Of a DNA stretch of 64,000 nucleotides, positions 41,801 to 51,465 are shown piece by piece; the stretch's first letter is position 1, and each line of letters opens with the position of its first letter. Below the pieces are notes generated by a model. The model was not told the origin of the DNA. It made no database searches and worked only from the letters and a program-made list of their open reading frames with translations. Made by a program: the position numbers and the translations under genes. The DNA comes from Bowmanella dokdonensis (GTDB lineage: Bacteria; Pseudomonadota; Gammaproteobacteria; Enterobacterales; Alteromonadaceae): positions 353,837 through 417,836 of the forward strand of contig NZ_JAFKCV010000002.1 in the NCBI RefSeq assembly GCF_017254865.1. The letters run 5' to 3'.

Positions 41801-41860
41801 ATTGAGATAATCCAGATAGGCTTGTTGCAAAGAAGCATTGGCATCGACTAGCGGTAACAT
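38825..41860 (-). CDS. ydiJ: FAD/iron-sulfur D-2-hydroxyacid dehydrogenase, YdiJ type
   Basis: A 1011-residue fusion. Residues about 50-270 are an FAD-binding type 4 domain (VRFSARGGGTGTNGQSLTDG, NRATIGGMINTDASGQGS). A FAD-oxidase C domain follows to about 560. Then comes an iron-sulfur part with cysteines in CNGNGLCFNYDAQSPMCPS and the ferredoxin-like CLACKACASQCPVNVD, and a GlpC-like CCG region (VGCCGMAGTYGHE). This is the YdiJ/D-2-hydroxyglutarate dehydrogenase architecture and E. coli YdiJ is nearly the same length. Substrate D-2-hydroxyglutarate is likely, D-lactate less so. I use the ATG at 41860 instead of the GTG one codon earlier. Confidence 0.92.
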   Translation of the reverse strand: MLPLVDANASLQQAYLDYLNALKASSFSGDIETSYASRLAVATDNSVYQKLPQAVIFPRSVEDLSLIGQLANQHNEVRFSARGGGTGTNGQSLTDGLVVDLSRHMNQILDFNAKEHWVKVQAGVVKDQLNDFLRPHGYFFAPDLSTSNRATIGGMINTDASGQGSLVYGKTSDHVLALRSVLVDGTLLESAPLDTEKARALASESSSIGKVVGQVLRSCEQKREQILAKFPRLNRFLTGYDLEHVFDESMQHFDLSRIITGSEGSLAFVAEAKINVTPIAPYKCLINVKYDSFESALRHAPAMVAARATSVETVDSKVLNLARQDIVWHSVSGLIEDVPGKDLQGLNMVEYNAEAPEDMEEKIATLTRMLEQSISSQEHGVIGYQLSYDTTEIGKIYAMRKKAVGLLGKSKSSQKPVAFAEDTAVPPEKLADFIMEFRALLDGKGLQYGMFGHVDAGVLHVRPALDLCDPAQEALMQEISDQVVALVAKYGGLMWGEHGKGYRSEYGPAFFGEELFTELRKIKAAFDPLNKMNPGKICTPLDSTEALVKVSDTKRGAYDRQIPVSIRQSFEPAMNCNGNGLCFNYDAQSPMCPSSKITRDRRHSPKGRAGLMREWLRLLSNQGVDIQKLESSPVRAGIWQKWRNGRAPGNQADYSHQVKEAMDGCLACKACASQCPVNVDVPGFRARFLNLYYSRYARPLKDYLVGNIEKMAPRLALAPKLINRIMGLPLVESILRNQIGYVDPPMLSAPTLRQRLDRQTVEFDFEALRNLSQEERGRHILIVQDPFTSFYEAGLIVDLVELSRKLGFKPILLPFKPNGKPQHVKGFLREFAATARSSADFLNEVAELDIPMVGVDASLVLCYRDEYTKTLGSNRGRFTVLLVHEWLQQLELPRVSDNKRGQAFALFAHCTEKTALPASEKQWQTLFDGMGVSLSPVAVGCCGMAGTYGHETVHLDNSRGIFELSWQQAISRFQPEQILATGYSCRSQTARFAGFKPKHPLQAMLALLEEK

Positions 41861-42042
41861 CACTTAAGGGGGCTGGTGGAAAAGGACCGCTAGTATACCC
41901 AAACCAACTGAATATGCGAGTTCCGCCATTCCAACGCCTCTATGGTCAGGCAGGCATTCAGGCAATGAATTGTAACAATACCTTCCTGTTGCCCACAGAC
42001 AGGTCGTTTATACTCAATCTGAACTCATCAGAGGACTTCACC

Positions 42043-42261
42043 TTGAAAACAGTACGCATTGTCCTTGGAACCCTGTTGGCTATCTTCAGTGTGGTGTTGT
42101 CTATTCTGCCCGGCTCCATCTTGTTTCTGCTGGCAGGTCTGATGCTGCTAAGCGTGGATTTTCCCCTTGCCCGCCGTTACCTGAAACACTGCCAGAAAAT
42201 CATGCAAACAGGCGCCAGACGGTTTGACCGCTACCTGCTGAATCGGAAACTGAGTCGCTAG
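42043..42261 (+). CDS. Small membrane protein, PGPGW-like
   Basis: A 72-residue protein with two hydrophobic stretches (VLGTLLAIFSVVLSILPG and ILFLLAGLMLLSVDFPLARR) and a basic C-terminus. The PGSILFLLAGLMLL...FPLARR pattern fits the PGPGW transmembrane family, function unknown. I choose the TTG at 42043 because AGAGGA lies 8 nt upstream and the frame before it is not protein-like. It is the only gene between ydiJ and the tRNA. Confidence 0.65.
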   Translation: MKTVRIVLGTLLAIFSVVLSILPGSILFLLAGLMLLSVDFPLARRYLKHCQKIMQTGARRFDRYLLNRKLSR

Positions 42262-42306
42262 ACTGCGCAATTAGTATTCATTCGGACCATTAGCGGGAAA
42301 AAGCGC

Positions 42307-42335
42307 TTGCGCCGCTATCTTTGCATCGCTATTAT
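42307..42335 (+). promoter_or_regulatory. Stable-RNA promoter for tRNA-Val
   Basis: TTGCGC (42307-42312), a 17-bp spacer and TATTAT (42330-42335) are followed by the GC-rich ACGCGCC. That is the discriminator style of stringently controlled stable-RNA promoters. The tRNA begins about 50 bp downstream of the expected start site. Confidence 0.75.
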
Positions 42336-42392
42336 ACGCGCCGTTTCCGGTTGAGCCGCCCGGCCCTTTGGAAACCTCGATATCTTATATGT

Positions 42393-42469
42393 GCGTCCGT
42401 AGCTCAGTTGGTTAGAGCACCACCTTGACATGGTGGGGGTCGGTAGTTCGAGTCTACTCGGACGCACCA
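42393..42469 (+). tRNA. tRNA-Val (anticodon GAC)
   Basis: A 77-nt cloverleaf. The acceptor stem is GCGTCCG/CGGACGC, with AGCTCAGTTGGTTAGAGC as D arm, and an anticodon stem CCACC/GGTGG around the loop TTGACAT (anticodon GAC). The T arm contains GTTCGAGTC. The discriminator A and CCA end (42467-42469) are encoded. It decodes GUC and GUU valine codons. Confidence 0.96.
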
Positions 42470-42755
42470 CTTCTCTTAAAAATATTTTCCTGAATTTCAA
42501 GTCAAGCTGGCGCAAGCACCTCCGCTGTATCCCGGTCTAAATATCGGTGGTTCGAACCTATACTGCCAAAATATGATATATATCAATATTTTACGATCCA
42601 TTTCACTGTCCGGGCTGACGTTACGATATTTTCAACTTCAGTGGCCAAACTGTAATTTTTGTCCTGGTTTCACCGCTTCTGTATCCCTTCTGACTGAACC
42701 CCGGTACTTTCATAATCTGTATTCAGGCTCAATAAGTTGAATGATAAAACTATCC
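42470..42755. other. Non-coding region after tRNA-Val with a tRNA-like relic
   Basis: Together with the merR promoter region this is nearly 400 bp without a gene. At 42544-42560 the sequence TCGGTGGTTCGAACCTA resembles the T-arm region of the upstream tRNA-Val (TCGGTAGTTCGAGTCTA), differing at 3 of 17 positions, and a CCA occurs a few bases on. It cannot form a full tRNA. It could be a decayed second tRNA or an old attachment-site copy. No integrase is present. Confidence 0.4.
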
Positions 42756-42786
42756 TTGACCTGTGAGCGACTCACACCTTTATAGT
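42756..42786 (+). promoter_or_regulatory. MerR-type operator-promoter of the copper operon
   Basis: TTGACC (42756-42761) and TATAGT (42781-42786) are separated by 19 bp, the stretched spacer that MerR-family activators act on. The spacer contains the dyad TGTGAG-CGA-CTCACA (42762-42776). The regulator gene begins 78 bp downstream and lies in the same direction, so the operon is most likely autoregulated. Confidence 0.85.
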
Positions 42787-42864
42787 GTGATTGATCCTAA
42801 TCAATGGCCCCAGTCAGCACCATGCTAGGCTGGTCGTTAGACTCACTGTCAGAGGTGAACAACA

Positions 42865-43287
42865 ATGCAGGTGGCACAACTAGCCCAAACGCTGAATATC
42901 AGCCGCGATACCGTCAGATACTATGTGCGAATTGGCCTTATCAGCCCTGAGCGGGGGGCGGAAAACGGCTACAAACATTTTAGCAAGCAAGATGTTAAGC
43001 GGCTGCGCTTTATCTTAAGCGCCAGGGGACTGGGCTTCTCCCTTGACGATATCAAACAACTGCTGGCCGATGCCGACACGGGACAGAGCCCCTGCCCCCA
43101 TGCCAGAGAGTTGATTGACCAGCACCTTGTGCAGATGGAGCGACGTCTGGCCGATATGCAGCAAATGTTGAAGCAAATGAAAGCGGCCAGAGCAGCCTGG
43201 GCTGAACTGCCTGATCGGCCTCCTACCGGGCAGATGATTTGCCATCTGATTGAGGGTTTTCACTTTTCCAGCAAAGAGACAGTATGA
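42865..43287 (+). CDS. MerR family metal-responsive regulator of the copper operon
   Basis: A 140-residue regulator. It has an N-terminal winged HTH ([28 protein letters not shown]), a dimerisation helix and two candidate metal cysteines, Cys77 (PCPHAR) and Cys126 (MICHLIEGF), with His79 nearby. The spacing is not exactly that of CueR (Cys112/Cys120), so the metal need not be only Cu(I). Its place before a Cu-type P1B ATPase suggests copper or silver. Its end overlaps copA by 4 nt (ATGA). Confidence 0.87.
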   Translation: MQVAQLAQTLNISRDTVRYYVRIGLISPERGAENGYKHFSKQDVKRLRFILSARGLGFSLDDIKQLLADADTGQSPCPHARELIDQHLVQMERRLADMQQMLKQMKAARAAWAELPDRPPTGQMICHLIEGFHFSSKETV

Positions 43288-45791
43288 ACAGCAAAACATC
43301 CCATTGCCGCAACACATCGGCACCCCAGAAGATGGCACACGACAAGGATGATAAGGCGGCACCTGGCAAAAGCGGCGCTTGTTGTCATTCAGTCGAGTCA
43401 AAGGAAGAAGCCAGCATCGCCCCCCAAACCTGTCACAAGCAGGCCAAAGCGCAGCACCTTACGACTGAAGAAGCCTGCGCTGTAAATCAGCCCGGCACTA
43501 AACGCGCATCGTCTGCACAGTCCGATGCCGGGCACGCCGATACCCAGCCGACTTCTGACCACATTCTGCTTGTAGAAGGTGCCAGCTGTGCCAGTTGCGT
43601 CAGTAAAATCGAAACGGCGCTTAAAGCGGTGCCGGGTGTCGAACAGGCGCAGATGAACTTTGCCGATCGATCGGTTCAGGTGACAGGCAGCGCCAGTGCC
43701 GACCTGTTAATTGCGGCGGTGGAAAAAGCCGGTTATCAGGCAAAAACGGCCGAAGACACAGCCGCAGCCGATTTGCTCGACGAGAAGGAAAAAGCCGACT
43801 GGCAGTACTACAAAACCCTGCTTCGCCATACCACTGTGGCATTGGGATTAGGCATTCCATTGATGCTCTACGGTCTGCTCGGTGGCGACATGTCCATCCA
43901 CAATGACAGCCAGCGCTTTGCCTGGCTGGCGGTGGGGTTGGTAACCCTGGCAGTGATGATTATCTCGGGTAAGCACTTTTTTATTGGTGCCTGGAAATCC
44001 CTGCTTAATCACAATGCCAATATGGATACCCTGATCGCCCTTGGCACCGGCACCGCCTGGCTGTATTCCATGGTGGTGGTGCTGTTTCCTGAGTGGTTAC
44101 CGCAATTGGCTCGTCATGTGTATTTCGAGGCCACGGCCATGATCATCGGACTGATTGATCTGGGCCTGGCACTGGAGATTAAAGCCAGGGGCAAAACCTC
44201 CCAGGCCATCAAACGCCTGATCGGGCTGCAAGCCAAAACCGCCAGGCTGATAGAAGGCGACAACGAGCGGGATATTCCCATTGAGCAAGTACAAAAAGGC
44301 CAGATATTGCGGGTCCGTCCCGGCGAAAAAATCCCGGTGGACGGTGAAGTGCTGGAGGGCCACTCCAGCATTGACGAATCCATGCTCACCGGCGAACCGA
44401 TGCCAGTGGTCAAGTCCGCAGGTGATGCCGTGGTGGCCGGTACCCTGAATAAAAGTGGCAGTTTGCTGTTTAAAGCCACCCGGGTGGGCAAGGACACGGC
44501 CCTGGCGCAGATTATCCAGATGGTCAAACGGGCACAAAATGCCAAACCGCCCATCGGCAGAATGGCCGATGCCATCGCGGCCTATTTTGTACCCGTGGTG
44601 ATGATTATTGCCATTGTCAGTGCACTTGTCTGGCTCAACTTTGGGCCTGATCCCAGTGTGGCCTATGCGGTCATTGCCGCCACGACGGTGCTGATTATCG
44701 CCTGTCCCTGTGCGTTGGGTCTGGCCACCCCCATGTCGGTGATGGTGGGGGTTGGCAAAGCCGCAGAGGCAGGGGTGCTGATCCGAAATGGTGAAGCGCT
44801 GCAACTGGCTTCCAGCATTGATGTAATGGTGCTGGACAAAACCGGCACGGTGACAGAAGGCAAGCCCAAAGTCACGGATATTGTGCTGATCAATGCCACC
44901 GATGAGCATCAGGTATTGCAGCAGGTGGCCAGCCTCGAAGCTGGCTCGGAACACCCGTTGGCGCTGGCGATTGTTGAATCGGCTAATGACAGAGGCATTA
45001 AGGTATCCAAGGTCCAGGGATTCAATGCCATTACCGGACAGGGCGTCGAAGCAGAGTTGTCTGGTCAGCGACTATCCTTTGGCAATCTGAAGCTGATGCA
45101 GGAAAAAGGCGTTGAGCTTGGCAACGCAAAAGAAAAGGCCCAGCAATTAGCCGAACAGGCAAAAACCCCCATGTACTTTGCCAAAGACGGAAAATTGATG
45201 GCGATTATCGCCGTGGCCGACCCCATCAAGACTGATTCACTATCGGCGATTAAACGCCTGCAAAAATTGGGTATTCGATTGGTGATGCTGACCGGTGATA
45301 ATCAGGCCACCGCCAAAGCCATTGCCGCGCAGGTTGGCATTGAAGAGTTTATCGCCGAGGTGCTGCCAGAGGATAAGGCCGCGAAAATAGCCTCCTTGCA
45401 GCAATCCGGCGCCGTGGTAGGGATGACCGGGGATGGCATTAACGATGCCCCTGCCCTGGCCAAAGCTGACGTCGGTTTTGCCATCGGTACCGGTACGGAT
45501 GTGGCGATAGAAAGCGCTGATATCACCCTGATGCGCGGTTCATTGCATGGACTGGCCGACGCCGTGGCCGTGAGTAAAGCGACCCTTAGCAATATCAAAC
45601 AAAACCTGTTTGGTGCCTTTATCTACAACGTGGCCGGTATTCCGGTGGCCGCCGGTATTCTGTATCCCTTTTTTGGTTTGCTGCTAAGCCCGGTGATCGC
45701 CGGCGCAGCCATGGCTTTCTCTTCGTTGACGGTGGTAAGCAACGCCAACCGTCTGCGGTGGTTCAACCTGGGACAAGGAGACAGATCATGA
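43284..45791 (+). CDS. copA: Copper-exporting P1B-type ATPase
   Basis: An 835-residue pump. Residues 1 to about 90 form an unusual Cys/His-rich extension (SHCRN, ACCHS, TCHKQ, EACAV). Residues about 93-155 are one HMA domain whose metal motif is GASCASC. Eight membrane helices carry the CPC motif ([13 protein letters not shown]). The catalytic loop is [11 protein letters not shown], with TGE in MLTGEPMP and the hinge [11 protein letters not shown]. The CPC plus the N-terminal HMA point to Cu(I)/Ag(I) export from the cytoplasm. It is coupled to merR by ATGA and overlaps the cupredoxin gene by 4 nt. Confidence 0.94.
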   Translation: MNSKTSHCRNTSAPQKMAHDKDDKAAPGKSGACCHSVESKEEASIAPQTCHKQAKAQHLTTEEACAVNQPGTKRASSAQSDAGHADTQPTSDHILLVEGASCASCVSKIETALKAVPGVEQAQMNFADRSVQVTGSASADLLIAAVEKAGYQAKTAEDTAAADLLDEKEKADWQYYKTLLRHTTVALGLGIPLMLYGLLGGDMSIHNDSQRFAWLAVGLVTLAVMIISGKHFFIGAWKSLLNHNANMDTLIALGTGTAWLYSMVVVLFPEWLPQLARHVYFEATAMIIGLIDLGLALEIKARGKTSQAIKRLIGLQAKTARLIEGDNERDIPIEQVQKGQILRVRPGEKIPVDGEVLEGHSSIDESMLTGEPMPVVKSAGDAVVAGTLNKSGSLLFKATRVGKDTALAQIIQMVKRAQNAKPPIGRMADAIAAYFVPVVMIIAIVSALVWLNFGPDPSVAYAVIAATTVLIIACPCALGLATPMSVMVGVGKAAEAGVLIRNGEALQLASSIDVMVLDKTGTVTEGKPKVTDIVLINATDEHQVLQQVASLEAGSEHPLALAIVESANDRGIKVSKVQGFNAITGQGVEAELSGQRLSFGNLKLMQEKGVELGNAKEKAQQLAEQAKTPMYFAKDGKLMAIIAVADPIKTDSLSAIKRLQKLGIRLVMLTGDNQATAKAIAAQVGIEEFIAEVLPEDKAAKIASLQQSGAVVGMTGDGINDAPALAKADVGFAIGTGTDVAIESADITLMRGSLHGLADAVAVSKATLSNIKQNLFGAFIYNVAGIPVAAGILYPFFGLLLSPVIAGAAMAFSSLTVVSNANRLRWFNLGQGDRS

Positions 45792-46159
45792 TGCTCATCA
45801 ACCTTATCGGCTTGCTGTTGATCGCGCTGATTATCTGGTGGTTCTGGCTGTATAAGGGGCAGAGTCAGGCAGTAGGAGATGAACCGGTGCAAGTGCTGGT
45901 GAAAGACGGCAGCTACCAACCTGCCCGGTTAACCCTGAAGGCGGGTGCCGCCGCTTCACTGGTGTTTAAACGAGAGGATGCCTCTCCCTGTGCCGAGCAG
46001 GTGGTGTTTCCCGGCCTCGATCTGAGTGAAACCTTACCCCTGGACAAGCCGGTAACAGTGCAGTTGCCGCCCCTGGCGCCGGGTACCTATGCCTTCCATT
46101 GCCAGATGCAGATGTACCGGGGTGAGCTTCATGTGACAGACAATGGAAACCGGAATTAA
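45788..46159 (+). CDS. Membrane-anchored cupredoxin-like protein of the copper operon
   Basis: A 123-residue protein. Residues 3-22 are a membrane helix ([20 protein letters not shown]). The rest is a periplasmic cupredoxin-like domain with possible copper ligands in [12 protein letters not shown] and [14 protein letters not shown] (Cys, His, Cys, Met). The ligand set is not that of a standard blue-copper site. It overlaps copA by 4 nt and is likely to receive or buffer copper exported by CopA (inference). Its 3' end overlaps the convergent patatin gene by 4 nt. Confidence 0.85.
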   Translation: MMLINLIGLLLIALIIWWFWLYKGQSQAVGDEPVQVLVKDGSYQPARLTLKAGAAASLVFKREDASPCAEQVVFPGLDLSETLPLDKPVTVQLPPLAPGTYAFHCQMQMYRGELHVTDNGNRN

Positions 46160-47220
46160 CGGGCAAACTCTATGGGCGTGATCAGGTGGGCAATGTCCCG
46201 CTGCTCTACCAGTTGCATAAAAGTCTCGCCCAGACGATCAGACTCGGACAGTACTTTCTGCCAGTAAGGAATACGCTGCTGCGGTGACATGGTCTCAAAA
46301 TCCCTGCGATCCGGAATTTTGCCAAACGGCAGTGAGGCGACAAATTCCGCCGAGGGGACCACCATCAGAACTTTGTCATAGCTGGCTAACCTGGGGCGAC
46401 GGAATTTGAGGGATTTGTCGAACCAACCGGGTGTCGGACGGGGAAAAAAATGCGGATAAAGTACCAGTCCCGGCTCAGGGCCGAAGGACAAGTCAAAGTG
46501 GTAGTCGATGATGCCGCCATCCCGGTACATACCGGGCGGCGCGCCTGGGATATCCCGTACTCCTTCCAGAACCACAGGAATGGAACCTGAAGCCATCAGC
46601 GCCGCTTTAAGATTCTGTTCACTGAGATCGACATGCAAACAAGGCATCCCATGGGGATCGGTTATCTGCAAACCGCTGCCCGGTGTGCCGAAGGCGTAGC
46701 GCTGGTAGAAACCCGACAGCAACCGGCGCCTGAACAAATTGGCGCCTGCGCTGGCCAGCAGGCCTGCCATCTGCAGGGGCCTGGGTTCCAGGGCTGTGAG
46801 ACCGCGACACCGGGCCACAATAAAATGCACTTTAATACGGGAGTTGTGGATAATTTCTTCTATCCCGGACTGACCCAGTACGTAGTCGAGCAAGGCCCTG
46901 CCTTTCTCACTGATTTCGGCAGTATCGGGGCGTTCAGAATAGACGGTTTGCGAATAGCGCTCGGCCAGTCGATTGCTGGCAGCGAGGGGATTTTTCTGGG
47001 CAAAACAGGCAAAACGAAAGGCCCCAGCCGATGAGCCAATGGCCTGAAGGGGCCGCGTGCGGTGCGCAAAAAACTCAGGGAAAATCACTCTGTCCAGTCC
47101 GGCCAGCACGAACCATTTGGGTCCCCCTGACGCCCCTAACAGATAATCGAACAATCCCTGATGCAAACCCTGTTGCTGAATTTCCTTTAGTGCCGTCGGT
47201 CCGGCATACAACTCCAGCAT
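46156..47220 (-). CDS. Patatin-like phospholipase family protein
   Basis: A 354-residue protein with a patatin-type core. ASGGPKWFVLAGLDR is the oxyanion region, GSSAGAFR holds the nucleophile serine (GxSxG) and MYRDGGIIDYHFD holds the DGG aspartate. SGSIPVVLEGV is also typical. There is no signal peptide and no cNMP domain, unlike the patatin at 14448-16688. The substrate is unknown. It stands alone on the minus strand. Confidence 0.85.
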   Translation of the reverse strand: MLELYAGPTALKEIQQQGLHQGLFDYLLGASGGPKWFVLAGLDRVIFPEFFAHRTRPLQAIGSSAGAFRFACFAQKNPLAASNRLAERYSQTVYSERPDTAEISEKGRALLDYVLGQSGIEEIIHNSRIKVHFIVARCRGLTALEPRPLQMAGLLASAGANLFRRRLLSGFYQRYAFGTPGSGLQITDPHGMPCLHVDLSEQNLKAALMASGSIPVVLEGVRDIPGAPPGMYRDGGIIDYHFDLSFGPEPGLVLYPHFFPRPTPGWFDKSLKFRRPRLASYDKVLMVVPSAEFVASLPFGKIPDRRDFETMSPQQRIPYWQKVLSESDRLGETFMQLVEQRDIAHLITPIEFAR

Positions 47221-47287
47221 GAATACATAACTTCCCGAAAACGGCCAAGGCGCTCAGTATAACCGGATGCGCAAATCAGGCACAGTC

Positions 47288-47665
47288 TCAGTTCTGCTCA
47301 AACAACGCACACACTGCGCCGGCCGGGTCCTGAATGACCCGATATCGGCTCTGGCCGTATGACTTGACTTCGGTCAGGCACTTGCCGCCCCGTTTCACCA
47401 CTTCCTGAGTGGACTGTTCCAGATTCTCAACCGCAAAGTACAATAGCCACTGGGCAGGCAAATCGGCATTGGTCCCTCTTGCATGACAGATACCGGCCAG
47501 ATCCTTGCCCGTTTGCGGGTTTCGCATGCTGAAATCATCGTACCCCCCCATATCGACAGGTTTTACCTGCCACCCCACTACCGCGGTATAGAAGTCTTTG
47601 ACCTGATCGGCATGCTCCACGGTCAGATCCTGCCACAATACCTGGCCAATCGTTGTCTTATCCAT
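47288..47665 (-). CDS. VOC family (glyoxalase-like) protein
   Basis: A 125-residue protein with a vicinal-oxygen-chelate fold pattern: WQDLTVEHADQVKDFYTAVVGW, WLLYFAVENLEQSTQEVVKRGGK and YRVIQDPAGAVCALFEQN. Such proteins may bind metals and small substrates or act in antibiotic resistance. No specific activity can be assigned. The ATG at 47665 has GGAGAC upstream and is preferred over the start 5 codons earlier. Confidence 0.83.
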   Translation of the reverse strand: MDKTTIGQVLWQDLTVEHADQVKDFYTAVVGWQVKPVDMGGYDDFSMRNPQTGKDLAGICHARGTNADLPAQWLLYFAVENLEQSTQEVVKRGGKCLTEVKSYGQSRYRVIQDPAGAVCALFEQN

Positions 47666-47768
47666 CCGTTGTCTCCGCAAATTGATCAGGTTTCAGTCTA
47701 GCACTGTTGATAATTCCGGCACTGTAGAAAATCCCACCAGAGAAAATTAATCATTTTAAAACAGTAAG

Positions 47769-47826
47769 TTATCCACCTTATAAAGAGAACTCAACAAGGT
47801 TATCCACAGATATCGTGGATAACCTT
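47769..47826. promoter_or_regulatory. Palindromic pair of DnaA boxes, plus a third box
   Basis: AAGGTTATCCAC (47796-47807) and GTGGATAACCTT (47815-47826) are perfect inverted copies spaced by 7 nt. Within them, TTATCCACA (47800-47808) equals the consensus DnaA box and CGTGGATAA is a one-mismatch box on the other strand. A third near-match, TTATCCACC, lies at 47769-47777. The cluster is 63 bp before the ACT gene and over 100 bp from the VOC gene start. It is not accompanied by an AT-rich unwinding region or dnaA/gidA genes, so it is not an origin. Confidence 0.6.
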
Positions 47827-47888
47827 CTGCTTGCGTTGATCTGTCCCCTTGCGCACAATTGAGTCTACTTTTCAGGACAGGACGTTTC

Positions 47889-48272
47889 ATGCCCAAACAG
47901 ACCCTCGCTATCTTACCGGAAACTTTCACCATCTATAGTCTGCCGGTGGATAACGAGTTACCTTCTGCCGTACTGCAATCGAGCCTTTACTTTATCGGTA
48001 AGACCAGGGATGAACTGTCCATTGTGGTTCCCGACACCGTGCAGGTCGAATCGGATATGTCCGATCCCGACTGGCGGGTACTGGAAGTGTTAGGCCCGCT
48101 GCAACTGTCCATGGTAGGCATTATGGCCCGCATCGGCTCGGTACTGGCAGCGGCCAGGGTCAGCATTTTTGTAGTGTCCACCTTTGAAACAGATTACTTT
48201 CTGGTTAAAAAGGACGATCTGGCAAAGGCTAAAGACGCCCTGCTCAAAGACGGTTACAAGGTAACCGGCTAG
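47889..48272 (+). CDS. ACT domain-containing protein
   Basis: A 127-residue protein with two ACT-like units. It opens KQTLAILPETFTIYSLPVD, and the C-terminal LGPLQLSMVGIMARIGSVLAAARVSIFVVSTFETDYFLVKKDDL is the best-conserved ACT/CASTOR-type part. ACT domains bind amino acids and regulate partner enzymes. No fused enzyme is present, so it may be a stand-alone sensor. The stop is followed after 1 nt by the start of an EIIA-like gene, so the two are translationally coupled. Confidence 0.85.
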   Translation: MPKQTLAILPETFTIYSLPVDNELPSAVLQSSLYFIGKTRDELSIVVPDTVQVESDMSDPDWRVLEVLGPLQLSMVGIMARIGSVLAAARVSIFVVSTFETDYFLVKKDDLAKAKDALLKDGYKVTG

Positions 48273-48273
48273 G

Positions 48274-48780
48274 GTGCTGCCAAACCCCAACCTGGTGGTG
48301 CTCACTGCGCCGGAGTCCTCCAAAGTTAAGCTTTCCCTGCTGTCTCCTGTCAGTGGCACGGTTATGACCCTGCACCAATTGGAAAGCCCTTTATACTCCA
48401 GTGGTTTAATGGGGCTGGGAGTAGGCATAGCCCCTAGCGGATACAAACTGTTAGCCCCTTTTGAAGGTAGGGTAAGCAGTATCAGTCCCACCCGGGAGCA
48501 AATCCGGCTTAGAAGTCGCCAGGGCCTGGACCTTCTTTTACAGGTGGGCCTGGACAGTCACAAACTGATGACCCAGGGTTTCAGGCTGCATTGCCAGCCA
48601 GGCGACAAGATTGAGAGCGGCCAGCTTCTGCTGGAGTTTGATCTGACCCTGCTGCGGGAGCGAGCCATCTCTCCCCTCTGTCTGGTACTCATACCACAGT
48701 TAAAGAAGCTTCAGGCCATCCAGGCCCATTGTTTCAAAGTCATGGCAGGTGAAGACCCCTGCATGACGTTGCATTTTTAA
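48274..48780 (+). CDS. EIIA-Glc-like protein lacking the phosphorylatable histidines
   Basis: A 168-residue protein that lines up without gaps to E. coli EIIA-Glc through the middle part (LGVGIAPSGYKLLAPFEGRV, GLDLLLQVGLDSHKLMTQGF, GDKIESGQLLLEFDLTLLRE). The two functional histidines are changed. At the place of His90 (FVHFGID) it has Gln90 (LLQVGLD), and at His75 it has Glu75. Phosphotransfer is therefore not expected. It could act as a regulator that imitates the unphosphorylated form, or bind other partners. It begins with GTG 1 nt after the ACT gene. Confidence 0.85.
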   Translation: MLPNPNLVVLTAPESSKVKLSLLSPVSGTVMTLHQLESPLYSSGLMGLGVGIAPSGYKLLAPFEGRVSSISPTREQIRLRSRQGLDLLLQVGLDSHKLMTQGFRLHCQPGDKIESGQLLLEFDLTLLRERAISPLCLVLIPQLKKLQAIQAHCFKVMAGEDPCMTLHF

Positions 48781-48851
48781 ACCCAGTCCTTTGATTTTTC
48801 CGGTCGCTGAATTAAGCTAACCAGCCCTCCGAACCAGATACCGCGTGAGAT

Positions 48852-50990
<2,139 letters not shown>

Positions 50991-51010
50991 ACCAAACCGG
51001 GAATTAGTTA

Positions 51011-51178
51011 ATGAACTGGATAATCATAGGTATTGTTGCCCTGGCGCTGGGCCTGGTCGTGGGCAATCTGATGCTGCTCAAGCACAGCGCCAACACCAAA
51101 ATGCCCTCCCTGAAGGATAAGAAACCCGGACAAGACCAGGGCTATGACAATGAGAACTGGGACGACGACGACTACTAG
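51011..51178 (+). CDS. DUF2897 family small membrane protein
   Basis: A 55-residue protein with one N-terminal helix (IIIGIVALALGLVVGNLMLL), KHSANTKMPSLK, and an acidic tail ending DNENWDDDDY. It matches the DUF2897 pattern, function unknown. It starts 20 bp after the M15 gene. Its TAG stop (51176-51178) lies inside the outer terminal repeat of the element that follows, so the stop codon may have come with the insertion or been kept by it. Confidence 0.75.
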   Translation: MNWIIIGIVALALGLVVGNLMLLKHSANTKMPSLKDKKPGQDQGYDNENWDDDDY

Positions 51179-51446
51179 GGCGTGCTTATCTTTCATATTG
51201 ACGCTCTGCTGGAGGTCATTTTTTTGCCCAGCAAGGAAGAAGGAGTGCGGTTTAGTGGGCCTAAATAAGCGACTGATAACGCCGCTGGACGGAAAAATGA
51301 ACCCAGCCCGAAGGGTTGAGAGCTAAAAATCCCTCACTCTGCGTTGCTCCCAACTTGTTTAGATGGCTAAACGGCGTTACTCGCGCCTTGATTGAGGGAT
51401 TTTTAGCTCTCAACAGAGAACAATATGAAAGATAAACACGCCCTAG
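51175..51446. mobile_element. MITE-like element with nested inverted repeats, 272 bp
   Basis: The outer arms are 51175-51200 and 51421-51446, inverted copies of 26 nt with one mismatch. They begin CTAGGGCGTG and contain TATCTTTCATATTG. The inner arms are 51315-51336 and 51393-51414, a perfect 22-nt inverted repeat that contains AGCTAAAAATCCCTCA. The inner loop holds a further GTTTAG-ATGG-CTAAAC dyad and a doubled GCGTTgCTC/GCGTTaCTC motif. There is no transposase. The ends suit a non-autonomous insertion with a TA or CTAG target. Confidence 0.75.
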
Positions 51447-51465
51447 AGCACCGAGTGCTCTAAAA

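Noticed and set aside
42315-42515. Open frame of 66 codons on the minus strand over the tRNA
   Set aside because: It contains the residues that result from translating a tRNA antisense (SRLELPTP type) and is a well-known false call.
47769-47826. Chromosomal origin
   Set aside because: Only two or three DnaA boxes, no AT-rich unwinding region and none of the usual origin-proximal genes.
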